A stretch of 64,000 nt of DNA from Unio delphinus (taxonomy: Eukaryota > Mollusca > Bivalvia > Unionida > Unionidae). A program made the translations under genes and the position numbers. Position 1 is the stretch's first letter; every line of letters begins with the position of its first letter. This document shows positions 53,501-64,000 of the stretch, in pieces. The notes under the pieces are model-generated. The model saw only the letters and a program-made list of their open reading frames with translations, was not told where the DNA came from and ran no database searches. The stretch covers positions 375,001 through 439,000 of the forward strand of contig JAQISU010000233.1 of assembly GCA_029339505.1 (NCBI GenBank), given 5' to 3'.

Positions 53501-55722
53501 ATTGAGGCCTTATTTGGAAACATAAAAAGATCGTAATAAAAGTCGGAAATTCTGCGCATTAAAAGTAGATAGGATTTATTGGTAACTTTTAAATTCCACC
53601 AAGAAGCCACCATTCACCACTTGATTGATTAAAAGGACGTATTTATCCTGATACCCACTGGATTTGGAAAGTCATCGACTTTGTCTTGTCTCAACAAAAA
53701 ACTGGTTTCCACAATTAATTCAAGTATTGATTCTCTATCTTCACATGTTATGTCATTCAGCAATTAATAACATTGAGTAGAATATCCAAATATGGTCTGG
53801 CAAGCCTTATTTAGAAAAGGGGTAATGGAGAGAGCCCTGCATTATCTGTCATGGACACGTTGAGATTACTCTAAGCATGCCAATTTATTTTATCATGTAT
53901 AGTTTCATTGTGGACATAGATTTGACACTTTTGCATTATTGTAATTTATGCTGTCTTCGCATTAGGAGAACTATGCATCATTTTTATAGGGAATTCAACG
54001 CTTTGCCTATCTTAGCATGTTAATGGTACAGTTCGGATGTTAATGAATTTCCTTCTCCTGTGACCTATTCTCCTGCTGTTGTGATCTGTGAATGTATTTG
54101 ACAAAGAAAGTAAATTTTGTAGTAAATTATCTTTCTTCAAGAGCAAGTGCCTTTCAAATCCTATGCTTCCCATACTAACAGGACCATTCTTTTTTGTTTA
54201 TACCTCAACTTAAACTGGTAAAGAGGCAGTTAGTGTATAGTCAGCCTTTGGTGGTGATGATGATAGTTATAGTGCTGTATCACCCACTGGGGGCATGTAG
54301 CACTGGTTTAAGTTTCCAGCAAGGCTGGATATTTAATTTTCCTGGGGGAGGAATGGTGCCACTTACACCAGTCATTTATGTACTCAAGGAGTACTATTTA
54401 ATTTGGTTGTCAGGTCGGGGTTGCTATTAAGTAACCATCAACCTGGATGGTGGACCCTGGGTGAATGGGAATAGACCCAACACACACTCAATCCTAATCC
54501 TGTTGTAGTAAGGGAATGTATATGGTAAGAGTTCCCTTTATATGGTAAGCAATTGGGAAAAATGAAAGTTTGTTTTTGTGGTGTTGCTGGATTCATGAGG
54601 TATCTTACCTCGTATCCTAGCATTGATGCGATTTCGTAAATATACTCCAAGAAACGTGATTTATTAAACACACTACATTTGACATCAATGAAATGAGGAT
54701 TCTTCAGACATTACCATCATTCTGCAATTATCACTGCATTTTTCATGTTAATGAGCTAACTTAAGTTTCCTATTTTTCAGGTAAGAGAGAGAGTGGAATC
54801 TTTCTTCAGCGACCTGATAAAACTATTTCTCAGTTCTAGTGAGACTGAGGATACTTCATATACACCTGGAACAATAAAGAGGCGCCATGGGGGTAGCCTA
54901 GGACGTAACAGTGGGCCAAACAAAAGACAAGAAATCAGTCGCAGAAGTCAGTCCTTTTGTGTTCCTGGAAATATTGAAAACATAATGAATGAAATTAACC
55001 GTCAAGTGGATTTGGCAGAGAATGAAATAAGTTGCAGTGAAGAACTTGATTCTTTTGGCAGCAGTGCACAAAATATTTCTGATATATCTGAAAATAATGA
55101 CAGACACAAAGATGAGGATAATTTTGTGGGGGAGCAACTTTCTCTGAGCACAAGTGAAAAGTCCAAAGATCAGCAAGATGACAAAACTTATCATAAAATT
55201 ATGTTCATTAATGGTGACGATCTGTCTACAAATGGAGACATTTCAGATGATGATGTTGATGATACGAGCATGCAAGATACTATGCATTTGAACAATATCC
55301 AAGTCTTCCAGATGCCAGACAAGGACAACAGAGATGCTAACAAAATACTGTCCCATAGCTGTCCTAATGTGTCCCTATCTCCTCTGATGTCCCATAGGCT
55401 TCCCAGTGTTTCCAGCATCAGCTCAGGGCGTAACAGTAGCTTTGATGATGGTGAATCATTTCCCCTCACTGTGGCTGACATACTAGTTGTCAGTCATGGT
55501 GGCTTTATGAAAGAACTTATTCATTTTTTTGTTGACAAGCTAGGATGCAAATTGCCTGGTGGTAAATGCAATTATTTGCAAGTGTGTCCCAATGCTAGTA
55601 TTTCAAAATTCAATATCAGTGTGGATGAGTTTACAGGAAGACCCTCTCTCACATGTTTGATCATTCATAACAAAGATCATTTAGCAGGACTAGGTGTGAG
55701 TGAAGCCGAGGGAAAGTTGTAG
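47580..55722 (+). CDS. TIGAR: TIGAR-like fructose-2,6-bisphosphatase, 5' exon(s) missing
   Basis: Exons 47580-47773, 52789-52899 and 54781-55722, each flanked by AG/GT sites with consistent phases. Exon A encodes TDVPLSGIGVEQARLAGHHL and FTHVFSSDLLRASQTAQ, ending in DKRLRER. Exon B encodes KFGSAEGKSSKDLVAAAKKA and VGAETIEQ. Exon C begins VRERVESFFSDL and ends with ILVVSHGGFMKELIHFFVDK and a TIGAR-type C-terminus, stop at 55722. This is the histidine-phosphatase (phosphoglycerate mutase) fold. TIGAR hydrolyses fructose-2,6-bisphosphate and related phosphates, lowering glycolytic flux in the cytosol. The second catalytic His is in VVSHGG; the first, in the RHG motif, must lie on an upstream exon I could not find. 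Between the two halves of exon C is an extra stretch of about 190 residues rich in Ser, Asp and Asn, longer than in vertebrate TIGAR. Candidate poly(A) signals: AATAAA near 55938 and 56002. Confidence 0.88.
48917..49159 (+). mobile_element. tRNA-headed SINE, family 2
   Basis: Second copy of the element at 41090-41342, ending (CAA)n. Target duplication ATCTC(A/T)GAAGGTG, 13 bp with one change, at 48904-48916 and 49160-49172. Lies in a TIGAR intron. Confidence 0.92.
50082..51184. mobile_element. 1.1-kb internally deleted hAT-like transposon
   Basis: TIRs ATAGCTGCCAAC and GTTGGCAGCTAT; flanks GACTATGC (50074-50081) and GACTATGT (51185-51192) form an 8-bp duplication with one change, fitting hAT. 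Subterminal CCCGT(A/T)TT words repeat near the left end. Inside, about 50455-50665 (+) keeps a broken BED/hAT N-terminal zinc-finger sequence (TFCKLCS, later MQKHEKADKHQF in another frame). The rest of the transposase is gone. Lies in a TIGAR intron. Confidence 0.8.
51900..52430. repeat. 46-bp monomers in a 140-bp higher-order tandem array
   Basis: The word CAGTAGCAGATCTGG starts at 51945, 52039, 52179 and 52320, spaced 94, 140 and 141 bp. Each 140-bp unit holds three related monomers of about 46 bp ending in TTTCACTGT(A/T)A. The array is intronic; the open frames across it (such as 52076-52567) come from the repeat. Confidence 0.9.
52990..53200 (+). pseudogene. Non-LTR retrotransposon RNase H fragment
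   Basis: A 67-codon frame includes IYIDVSKDEEKAAYP, close to the IYTDGSK block of the RNase H domain in non-LTR elements. The Gly and Thr of TDGS are replaced and the following sequence changes frame. It is a short relic in the TIGAR intron after exon B. Confidence 0.6.
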
Positions 55723-58353
55723 CTCTGGCTTCTTTAAAAAAATGTTAGGTATCTTTTGTGTTTTTCATTTTGTCTTTGATGTTAATGTAGGTAGCCAATA
55801 TGTGGGATTATTGTGGTCTTATTTGGTTAGGAAAGATAGATTTCTTGTCACCACATGTTGTCAATCTCGTTAGTATTACCTTATTTCATTTAAGGGGTAA
55901 TGTTACAGATTTCATTATTTAATCATTTATCCATATATAAATAAATGGCAACTGAATTACTCTTGGAATCATATATATTATAAAATGTAATAATTTTGAG
56001 AAAATAAATGCTTCATGTGAGATGGTACATAGGAACTTTGTGTCAGTCAGATTGGCCGTCCAGCACACAATCTCGTCAGTGCATCTAGTCTTGTAATTTT
56101 TTATAGATTGCCATGAAATCTGGCAAGTTTTTGGTCATCACATGAAGATTTGCATAGCAACAAATAACCATGCTATCTACAGTTTGATAAGAGTTATTGC
56201 CCTTTATGACTTGCAACTGAATACAGTGTATAGCAATGTCTTGGGTACGTAACTTGTCTAACATTTATTAATGAATCGCCATAAAATTTGGTTCATGGCC
56301 TCATCTGAGGATGGGCATGTCAACAAGTCATTTATCCCAAAAAAATTTCAATAAGAGCGTTTTTCTTTCTGTGTTATAGATCATTGTTGGACAGTCTTGT
56401 TAACGAGTCCTGCAATTTTCGATAAATTGCCATGAAATTTGGTGAATGCAAAGGTTATCACCTGAAGATGCAAATTTAGACAAATCACCATGTTCCTAAT
56501 AATTTGATAAGAGTTATTGCCCTTTTTGACTTTGCGCTCAATGCAGTGTATGCCAGTCCTGTGATTTATCCTCTGATTTAGTTAAATGACCATGAAACTT
56601 GGGAAGAATTGTAATTATGTCTGAAAATGTTCCTTCAATAACTTTCTGAAGTGAAGGTATGCATAACACTACACTGCAATTTCTATTGGAGTTATTGCTG
56701 CTGTTGACTTCGAGCTTTTTTTTGGTGATGATAGAACCTTTATAATGCAACTAGTCTTGCTGCTTTTATTTGGATCGCCATGAAACTTGATACATGTCAC
56801 TGTCATCATCTGAAGATTTTATTGACAATTCACTGTGCTCACTGAATTATTGCTTTATATTTGTTGGACAGAATCTTGTGAATGCAGCTTGTCTTGCCAT
56901 ATTTGATGGGGTGCTGTGAAACTTGGTACATGTCCTTGCCATCATTTAAAGTAGGATTTATTAACAAAGCTTCACACTCCTATGATTTATGTCAAGTAAT
57001 TGCCCTTTATCGACTAGCACCTGGAGGAGGCATATGACAGAATTTAGTGAATGCAACTACTCTTGCAGTTTTTTTAAGTTATTGCTGTGAAACTATGTTC
57101 ATATTATGGCCAGCAACAGAAAATATTAATGTTGACATATCGTTATGCTTGGACTATTTTAACTGTAGACAAACCTTGATCATGAGGTAGGGGTGTAAGA
57201 TAGAAGAGGTGGGAATATATTTGCATGAGAAATTTGCTTTAGCATTCTACTTTTTCAATACCAGTAATATGGCATTGAAGGAAAGATAGCATATTGTAGT
57301 TAAAGAAAGATCATAAATTCAATAATTTGATACATGGTGTGTTATAATTTAAGGTTTAAATGAGATATGGTTATATTATTTATGCGTCTTATATTTTGTT
57401 AATAAGCTGTTTTTGTTAGAGGAAATTGCATATATATATTGCCAATAATTGTTTGTAGGTATAGACTTTGTTTGTTCAGTAGATTGTTACAAGAACTAAG
57501 AAAAGTACTCACAACTTTGCATAAAATGACACTGGTAAAATGTTATCAGCAAAATGAGTAGTATCAATAATAGAATATGAAAGTTCCTGATGTATATTTT
57601 TCTTGTTTCATGTTATTTTAAAAAAATATTCCCAGCCAGCAATTCTTTAACAAGACGAGCCGGTATTGGCATAGGCTTCTACTTGGCATCATTGTTGTAA
57701 TAACATAGATCTATTGGTATTTGTCCCACTAATGAAACTTAATTGGTGAATTGAATGTAGATGAGGAGTATTAGCTAGTGCTGGCAAGTATATTTCATTG
57801 TAACCATGTTGGAAGCTCTAGTTATTTATTTATATCTCACATTTAATTCTCATTTCTTTAACACTGTTGTATGCTCAGGCATTGCATTTGATAATTAAAT
57901 ACTTTTCAAGGACAATTAGTGTCCCAGTGATCTACTTTTCAGGATATAGAGATTATATCTTGTAAGTTATTGCAAATATCTCCATTACTATAACAGTGTT
58001 GTGTGTAAGCGCATACAACTTTATGTTTGCATTTATCTCGAGAATGTTTGTTCACTTTTATGAATGATTGGTTGCAGTGATCTGCAATCATTGTTGTAGT
58101 ATATATGTGAAGTTTTCATCTTATGCATTGTTAATGGAATTTGAGATGTAGCCGTCTTTTGCTTGAATGATTATGAATGTTCATGGCATTGTTGCAGATT
58201 GCAAATGAAAGTTTTGTGGTACTGGAATTTCTGATTTTCTGTTTTAATCAGCTGGATATACTGTATGTAATAAACATTGCAAAATACTGAATAGTATTTT
58301 GCTTCAATATCATTTTAAAATTTTTTAAGTCACTATTTAGGCATGAACAAGTG

Positions 58354-58356
<3 letters not shown>
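55723..58356. other. TIGAR 3' flank with diverged about 170-bp repeats
   Basis: From 56080 to 57090, phrases like GCCATGAAA(C/T)TTGG recur at about 56106, 56276, 56426, 56588, 56775, 56918 and 57080, each with GAGTTATTGCCCTTT-like words between. This is a diverged tandem repeat with a 140-190-bp period. No gene seen. Confidence 0.7.

Positions 58357-58425
<69 letters not shown>
58357..58425. repeat. (TA)n microsatellite
   Basis: TA run of about 69 bp. Confidence 0.96.
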
Positions 58426-58426
<1 letters not shown>

Positions 58427-59593
58427 TGTCAATGGTATTTAGTTCTTTATATCCTTTAATATTTTTTTTATTAGTAGAAGTTTCCTTGAGATGATTTTAT
58501 TTTCTCACAGGATGGTTTGTATTAATTCATCATATTGCCCTGTCATGACGTTGTTCATGTTATCACATATATAATGGCATCATGTGGATATAATCTCAAT
58601 TTCATTTTTCTGCAATAAGTTTTTAGGTCAAAAGGAAGTTTAATAAATTAGACAACCTATCAGATTGATCTCTGCTTCATATTGTTAAGGTTTACTTGTT
58701 TGTATTTACCTTCACACCATTCATTATGAGGTTTACTGGTTGATAAAATTTAATTTTCACCCCAACAAAGGTCATTAATTGTATTATAGAAATAATTCAT
58801 TTACTTTGAGAGACAAAGATTGATAAATCTTCTTTTGCTGATGATAAATGTTAGCCATCAAAACAGTATGAAAATATATTAAATGATGTAAATAAATGAG
58901 CCTTTTAGTAAAGATTGCAGCAATGTTTTCATTTGAATTCCATGTCATTTTCAGGAGTTCTCTCCCTTTGCCAATTTAATTTTTTTTTTTTTGGTTTAAA
59001 AAAATTAATCTTTACTGCAGCAGTACCCAATCTTAGGTCATATCCCAAATCAGGGTGATGTTGGCAGAGACCTCATTAGGGTTGTAAAATTTCATCAGAA
59101 GAAATCATTCCATAAGCATGAGGGTTAGGAGGTCATGTTGACATTAGGGTTCCAGCAAAAAGTAAAATCAGTTGGGAACCACTGCTCTGCTGTATCTACA
59201 GGATATGTACATCTCTTTCAATAAGCTATTACCTATTTTCAGATGATGAAAAACAACATATTCTTATCCATAAATCTGAATTTATGACCTTTGTTAATAA
59301 AAAAGCATCCACATACAGTAATACTTTGGTAACTCTAATTTGGCCAGTTAAATATGTATCACTCTTAGTTTTGATCCCTATTACACGTACTGAAAAGCTT
59401 TCTCATGTGTGCAGCCGCAAAAACTTGAACTTTTTGAAAACTCAAGACAACTTTGAGCACACAGTACTTGCTGACCATAGTGCTAAAATTTAATATCACA
59501 AGAATGTGAATTCGTAAAGAGTTTGTGAAAGATTAATAATTTCTTTGATATTAAGATATATTGTAAACAAAGTATATTGTTGTTCTTATTATA
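58426..59593. other. Intergenic DNA, nothing recognised
   Basis: AT-rich; no coding or structured repeat signal beyond short homopolymers. Confidence 0.55.
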
Positions 59594-59795
59594 AGGTTTA
59601 ACTCCATTTTGCAGCATGTTGGAGGAAGAATCCGGGAAACCCCTGGCAAGAACCACCAACCCATGAGAAGCTACCGGCAAGTTTTCTCATATACCAACAT
59701 TGGCTGGGCACGAGACTCAAAGCTACAGACACAGGTGAGATGGCAACGATCCATAATGGTGAGCGCTTTATATCACGTGGCCACTCGGGGGGGGG
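59594..59795 (-). mobile_element. tRNA-headed SINE, family 2 (minus)
   Basis: Reverse complement matches the 41090 and 48917 copies from the head (GAGTGG...ATAAAGCG, near 59790) through GCCATCTCACC to the tail AAAATGGAGTTAAACC near 59600. More diverged than the other two. Confidence 0.8.
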
Positions 59796-61233
59796 GGGGC
59801 AAAGTATACTGTAATAATTGGTTTCTACTGTATCCTTTCAAATGATGTCACCTGCTGTGTTAATTAGATAGTCCATTATTTATAGTGTTTCTGTTACTGC
59901 ACCATCCTGCAGATGACCATTTCGAAATTCTGTGTGCTCTTTACTTTATTAGAATCTTAATTAGAATTTATTAATAATTGCCCACAAATTATTTGATTGT
60001 TATACCGTGTTAATTTGTTTGTAAAGTGAATACTGTATAATACATTGACAAATGCTGTTAACTTATCAAAACAGATACTGCCATAAATTGTTTTGCAGCT
60101 AATAGATACGTGTGTATTATTATTTATTTTCGTTTGATGAAGTAATTTTGTCTACACTATTAGTACTGACATTTGACTGTAAATTGTACAGTTCCTGTGA
60201 GAGTGATTTAGTTGTTTATCATAATTCAATAAATCCTTGGTGCATTTAGCTCTGGATGTATTAATTCCTTCCCATTTTGATGTCTCCACTGCAGCAGAGA
60301 TGTCTTGATTTAATCCCTTCTGTCTGAACCCAAGACACTTGTTAGCAAGAATGTGCAAAAGTCTCATACTGTAAAGAAATTAAAATTGGCATGCATATTT
60401 GTGTTCATGAGGAAATGAGATGATTAGATTTTCAGACGATAATGGCAGGTTTACATTCTTAATAGCAATCCCATACTAGGTAGTTGAGAGTTGTGGTACT
60501 GCAGATGGCATCAAAGTCAGTATCTGGTAGCCTCACATGTCAAAAGCATCTAAATTATTTCTCCTTCCCTCCATCCATGGTCCTAGACCGTAGTTTGGAG
60601 TAGGGTTCATGTACCTATCCCATGGGGAGGGGGCTAATAAGGTTACAGTATACTTGCATGGCTTTTGTTATTGTGATACATTTAACGTTATATGGTATAA
60701 GAGGCTGAGGAAATGGAAGACATAAATGTCTTTGCAAAGCACACACTGAGGAAGTTGACCTGTGACTGATCTGGATGGGTGTCAATCCTGTGACCCTTAC
60801 AGTTCCAGAATTCATCTAAATGAGCTACATTGACCTCTGGATACATTTATGTACATTACTGTCCATTGTTTGTTAAGTTTTGCATTTCGCTCAATACTCC
60901 ATAGGTGTTTTACTCCCGTGTATTTAATGCTGTATCTGAAATCCTGCTACTTTGTGAGAGAAAGCATTTTGTTAGGAACCATATCCCTGTCATAAAATTA
61001 AGCAACTTTGACATATCTTTGCTTCAGTTTCTTCTTTAATATTTTATGTTCAATTACCTAATCAGATTTATGTTAATATTTCAGATAGGCTTTTAGGTAG
61101 GAATGCATTCTAGAGGTCAGTAATGGAAAGTTCAGTAGGGTAAACTTATGTTTGGTGTTTTTTATGTTTTTTATTTACCTAAGCAGATTAGAATATACAT
61201 GGAATCATTGAGTGAAGCAACTCCTACTATTCA
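59796..61233. other. Intergenic DNA, nothing recognised
   Basis: A G9-type homopolymer near 59790-59800; otherwise no structured signal. Confidence 0.5.
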
Positions 61234-61430
61234 GTTTAATCACAGGAGTCTGACGTTTTTATCAATAAATTACGGCGAAATCTTTGAAAACATAAATTCC
61301 CCTTATCGGTAATATAAATTATATGAATATATATAATATTACATAATATAAATTACCGATAAGGAGAATTCATGTTTTCAGAGATTTTGTCGTAATTTAT
61401 TGATAAAACGTTAGACTCTTGTGGTTTAAT
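61234..61430. mobile_element. 197-bp foldback/MITE-like element
   Basis: Arms of about 85 bp: the left contains CAATAAATTACGGCGAAATC and CCCCTTATCGGTAAT, and the right carries their complements. The centre is a short AT stretch. The RNA or single strand would form a near-complete hairpin. No target duplication identified. Confidence 0.8.
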
Positions 61431-61497
61431 TGAGTTAACTATCATATCCCCAATTACCAGTGGAGATTATGATAACACAAAAAGAAATGGCGACCAT

Positions 61498-62190
61498 TGT
61501 TGTTGGTGAATCAGAATTGGAAGTTCAATTTTTGTATTTGTATATAATAATGCATAAAATGAACAAATCTGGGATTGTAAACTTTCCTTGTCACAAAATC
61601 ATATGAAATGTGCTGTGATGGTATTTCTTCGGTGGCCTAGTGGTTAGAGCGTCCGCCCCGGAAGCGGGAGGTCGTCGGTTCGATCCCCGGCCGAGTCATA
61701 CCAAAGACTTACAAAAATGGTACTAACAGCTGCCTCGCTTGACGCTCAGCATAAAGAGGTTAGTGTTAGGACTGGTCGGCCTGGTGTCAGGATAATGTGA
61801 CTGGGTGAGACATCATGCTACATGTCTGCGGCATGATGTCTCAGTGCTAGACATCACTATAAACTGCCTCACTGCAGACATCGTAGCGATATGACTGAAA
61901 AATTGTTAAAGCTACGTTAAAAATCCTAATCAAACAAACAAACAAACTGATGGTATTTATTTTTGGTAACGAAATGTCAGAGCCCTGTGTTCTTGGAGCT
62001 GTTGTTGTTGGTGAATCAGAATTGGAAGTTCAATTTTTGTATTTGTATATACCGGTAATAATACATAAAATGAACAAATCTGGGATTGTAAACTTTCCTT
62101 GTCACAAAATTATATGAAATGTGCTCTGATGATATTTAATTTTGGTAACGAAATGTCAGAGCTCTGTGTTCTTGGAGCTATGTTATCTTT
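61498..62190. repeat. About 185-bp tandem duplication split by a SINE
   Basis: GTTGTTGGTGAATCAGAATT begins near 61500 and again near 62003. Both copies run through GTCACAAAAT(C/T)ATATGAAATG to GAAATGTCAGAG(C/T)CCTGTG-like sequence, and a partial third copy lies near 62430-62480. The first copy is interrupted by the SINE at 61627-61947. Confidence 0.88.
61627..61947 (+). mobile_element. tRNA-headed SINE, family 1 (young copy)
   Basis: Head GGTGGCCTAGTGGTTAGAGC (A box) and GGTTCGATCCCCGG (B box), a body containing ACATCATGCTACATGTCTGC, and tail (CAAA)n. A perfect 11-bp target duplication TGATGGTATTT at 61616-61626 and 61948-61958 marks a recent insertion. It is not a tRNA gene: the acceptor stem does not close and a long tail follows. 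Confidence 0.95.
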
Positions 62191-62569
62191 TTGTGTATGT
62201 GTGCCACACAGCTGGCTTCACTTATTTTCACAGTTGAGATTTGGTTGTATATTTTCATCAGTGAAACTCCCATGTGACCGATATGTCCAATGGAAATTTT
62301 ATGCTAGAATGTATACGATAGTTGACCTTTTCCAGGAATTGGATTGATCCAAAAAGGCTTAAGATAAGAAGAACTACATTACATAGAATTTTGATTGAAC
62401 AGCTGACATCAAAAATATGAGGGCATTTATTTTTTGGTAACTAAACTTCAGAGTCCTTTGCTCATGGAGCTATGTTCTCTGGTTGTGTATGTATTTTGGT
62501 TTTTTATTATTAGGAATGAAGTTATTTCTTTACTTATGCAATCAAATACTTATTTTTTTTCCCACCTTT

Positions 62570-62856
62570 TTGTTGGCCTAGTGGTTAGAGCATCCTCCAT
62601 GGAAGCGGGAGGTCGTGGGTTTAATCCCCAGCTGAGTCATACTAAAGACTTTAAAAAGTAATACTAACAGCTGCTTTGCTTGGCACACAGCATTAAGAGG
62701 TTAGTGTTGGGACTTATCGGTCTGGTGTCAGGTTAATGTGACTACATGTCTGTGGCATGATGCCCCAGTATTAGACATAACTTTAAACTGCCTTACTGCA
62801 TACATCGTAGCAATATGACTGAATTTTTTTAAAGGCTAGCTAAAAATCCTGATCAC
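62570..62856 (+). mobile_element. tRNA-headed SINE, family 1 (older copy)
   Basis: TGGCCTAGTGGTTAGAGCAT, a B-box-like GGGTTTAATCCCC, then the same body to CTAAAAATCCTGATCA. More substitutions than the 61627 copy, with the body internally shortened. Confidence 0.88.
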
Positions 62857-63384
62857 ATCAACATTTTTCTTTTTTCTATTGTGTTGATTTGAAAAAGGTC
62901 AATGTAGCTCAGTTTTTTTTTTCATTTAGGAAAAGAAAGTGACATTTCCAAAGGTTTGTATAATAGCTGAGTAAAAGGAGAGTATATTCTTATGACAAGA
63001 TTCTAACATTTCATGAGGGGACATATCCTGATTGGTAGGTATTATGCCCTTATTGCAAAGGTAGGTCACTTATGATCTACATGTATATGTATGTTTCACT
63101 GGCTTGGCTACATTTTGTGTTTCTTTGGCACTGCAGATAGTAAAAGCATGAGTTGTGCTTATAGTGATTATATCTAAAGAAACTGACTGAAGTACACAAA
63201 TTAAAACAATGGTTAAACAGTTTGGATGATCAACAAAACATAATAAAATGACTCAATTCAAAATGAAAACAGATGACTGAAAAACAGAAGAAAGTGGCTC
63301 CTAATCCCTCAATCAATTATTACCCTTTTAAGTGTCTCTTATGTCATTGTGTGATTTGGATTTTTAATCTTGCTTTCTATGTTC

Positions 63385-63480
63385 TTCATCACTATGATGC
63401 CTGCAGTGTATGGTGTTGTGGCATTATGTCCCATCCAGTCCTAGCACTATTCTCTTTAAGTTAAGTGCCATGTGAGGTCT
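63385..63480 (-). mobile_element. Family 1 SINE fragment
   Basis: Plus strand reads ACTATGATGCCTGCAGTG and GCATTATGTCCCATCCAGTC, matching the complement of the family-1 body. Head and tail are missing. Confidence 0.65.
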
Positions 63481-64000
63481 GTGCATTTGAAGAACTGATT
63501 TGGTTTTGCATTATTTTGTTTTAACCAACAATAGAAGAAACTTTTACGGCAGCAAACCATTACTAATTAGGTAGTCTTTAGTCACGAATTCCTACATATA
63601 CAATTAGCTTCATCACCTCTTGAAAGGTGAGTCTGTAAAGTGATTCTGTTTTTAAATCATATTAAAAGTGGTTTCCCATAACTTTGTGAAGTAATGGATG
63701 TTGCAACAAGACTTATTCACTTTAAAAAGAAGATAGCTGAAATGCATGAAACTCATTGACTTCAATGGTTCTTTTTTCTTGGCAAACATGTAACGTTATT
63801 ATCAGTGAGGACTTTTAACTAGATTAGATATTCAGTTTATGATTCATTTAGATATCAGTTTCATGCATTGGTTTGTATTTCAGATTTAAATTGTATTTTA
63901 GTGGAACTTCTGTAAAGTGGTTGGTCAGATTCAGCTTCATTAGCTGTTCTCCCGCCTTTGGTATCTTGTACTTCTATTGAGCCTCTTCAGTAAAATCCTT

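Noticed and set aside
61627..61700. tRNA gene (A and B boxes visible); likewise 41095 and 48917
   Set aside because: SINE bodies, tails and target duplications are present and the cloverleafs do not close.

Overview
The window is animal nuclear DNA. Genes have introns, coding exons are small islands in AT-rich sequence, there are many long TA, CA and TTA microsatellites, and tRNA-headed SINEs are present. The repeat types and the TIGAR-like host gene suggest a mollusc, most likely a bivalve; this is inference, since no diagnostic marker is present.

Layout. 1-3.2 kb resembles the 3' end and LTR of a retroelement whose body lies off the left edge. 3.2-9.4 kb is repeat-rich intergenic DNA with a 782-bp inverted-repeat element at 8264-9045. 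9467-24053 is the main object: a 14.6-kb DNA transposon-like unit bounded by nearly identical 1.2-kb terminal inverted repeats (TIRs). It holds a P-element-superfamily (THAP9-like) transposase on +, a SAP/PHD-finger protein on -, a three-exon PIF1-family helicase on -, and a decayed SGNH-hydrolase-like gene on -. 24.4-32 kb holds a decayed Ty3/gypsy retrotransposon, interrupted by a 201-bp hAT-type MITE and followed by a splice-dependent C2H2 zinc-finger ORF and a candidate 3' LTR. 34.4-36.1 kb (-) is a small two-exon gene for an 86-residue single-pass membrane protein. 36-47 kb is intergenic or intronic sequence with SINEs, a 64-bp minisatellite and an SGNH-like fragment. 47.6-55.7 kb (+) holds three exons of a TIGAR-like fructose-2,6-bisphosphatase (phosphoglycerate-mutase fold), with a hAT remnant and a 140-bp higher-order tandem repeat in an intron. 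55.7-64 kb is repeat-rich downstream DNA.

How the 14.6-kb unit may work. Both TIRs carry the same TATA box, the same ATG-initiated 47-nt leader and the same splice donor, each pointing inward. The first recognisable exons of the transposase (+) and the SAP/PHD gene (-) both lack a start codon, both follow a good splice acceptor and both begin in the phase this leader needs. The simplest reading is that each TIR supplies promoter, start codon and first coding exon to one of two opposing genes, whose long introns interlock. This is inferred from sequence and needs transcript evidence, but it is the most unusual signal in the window.
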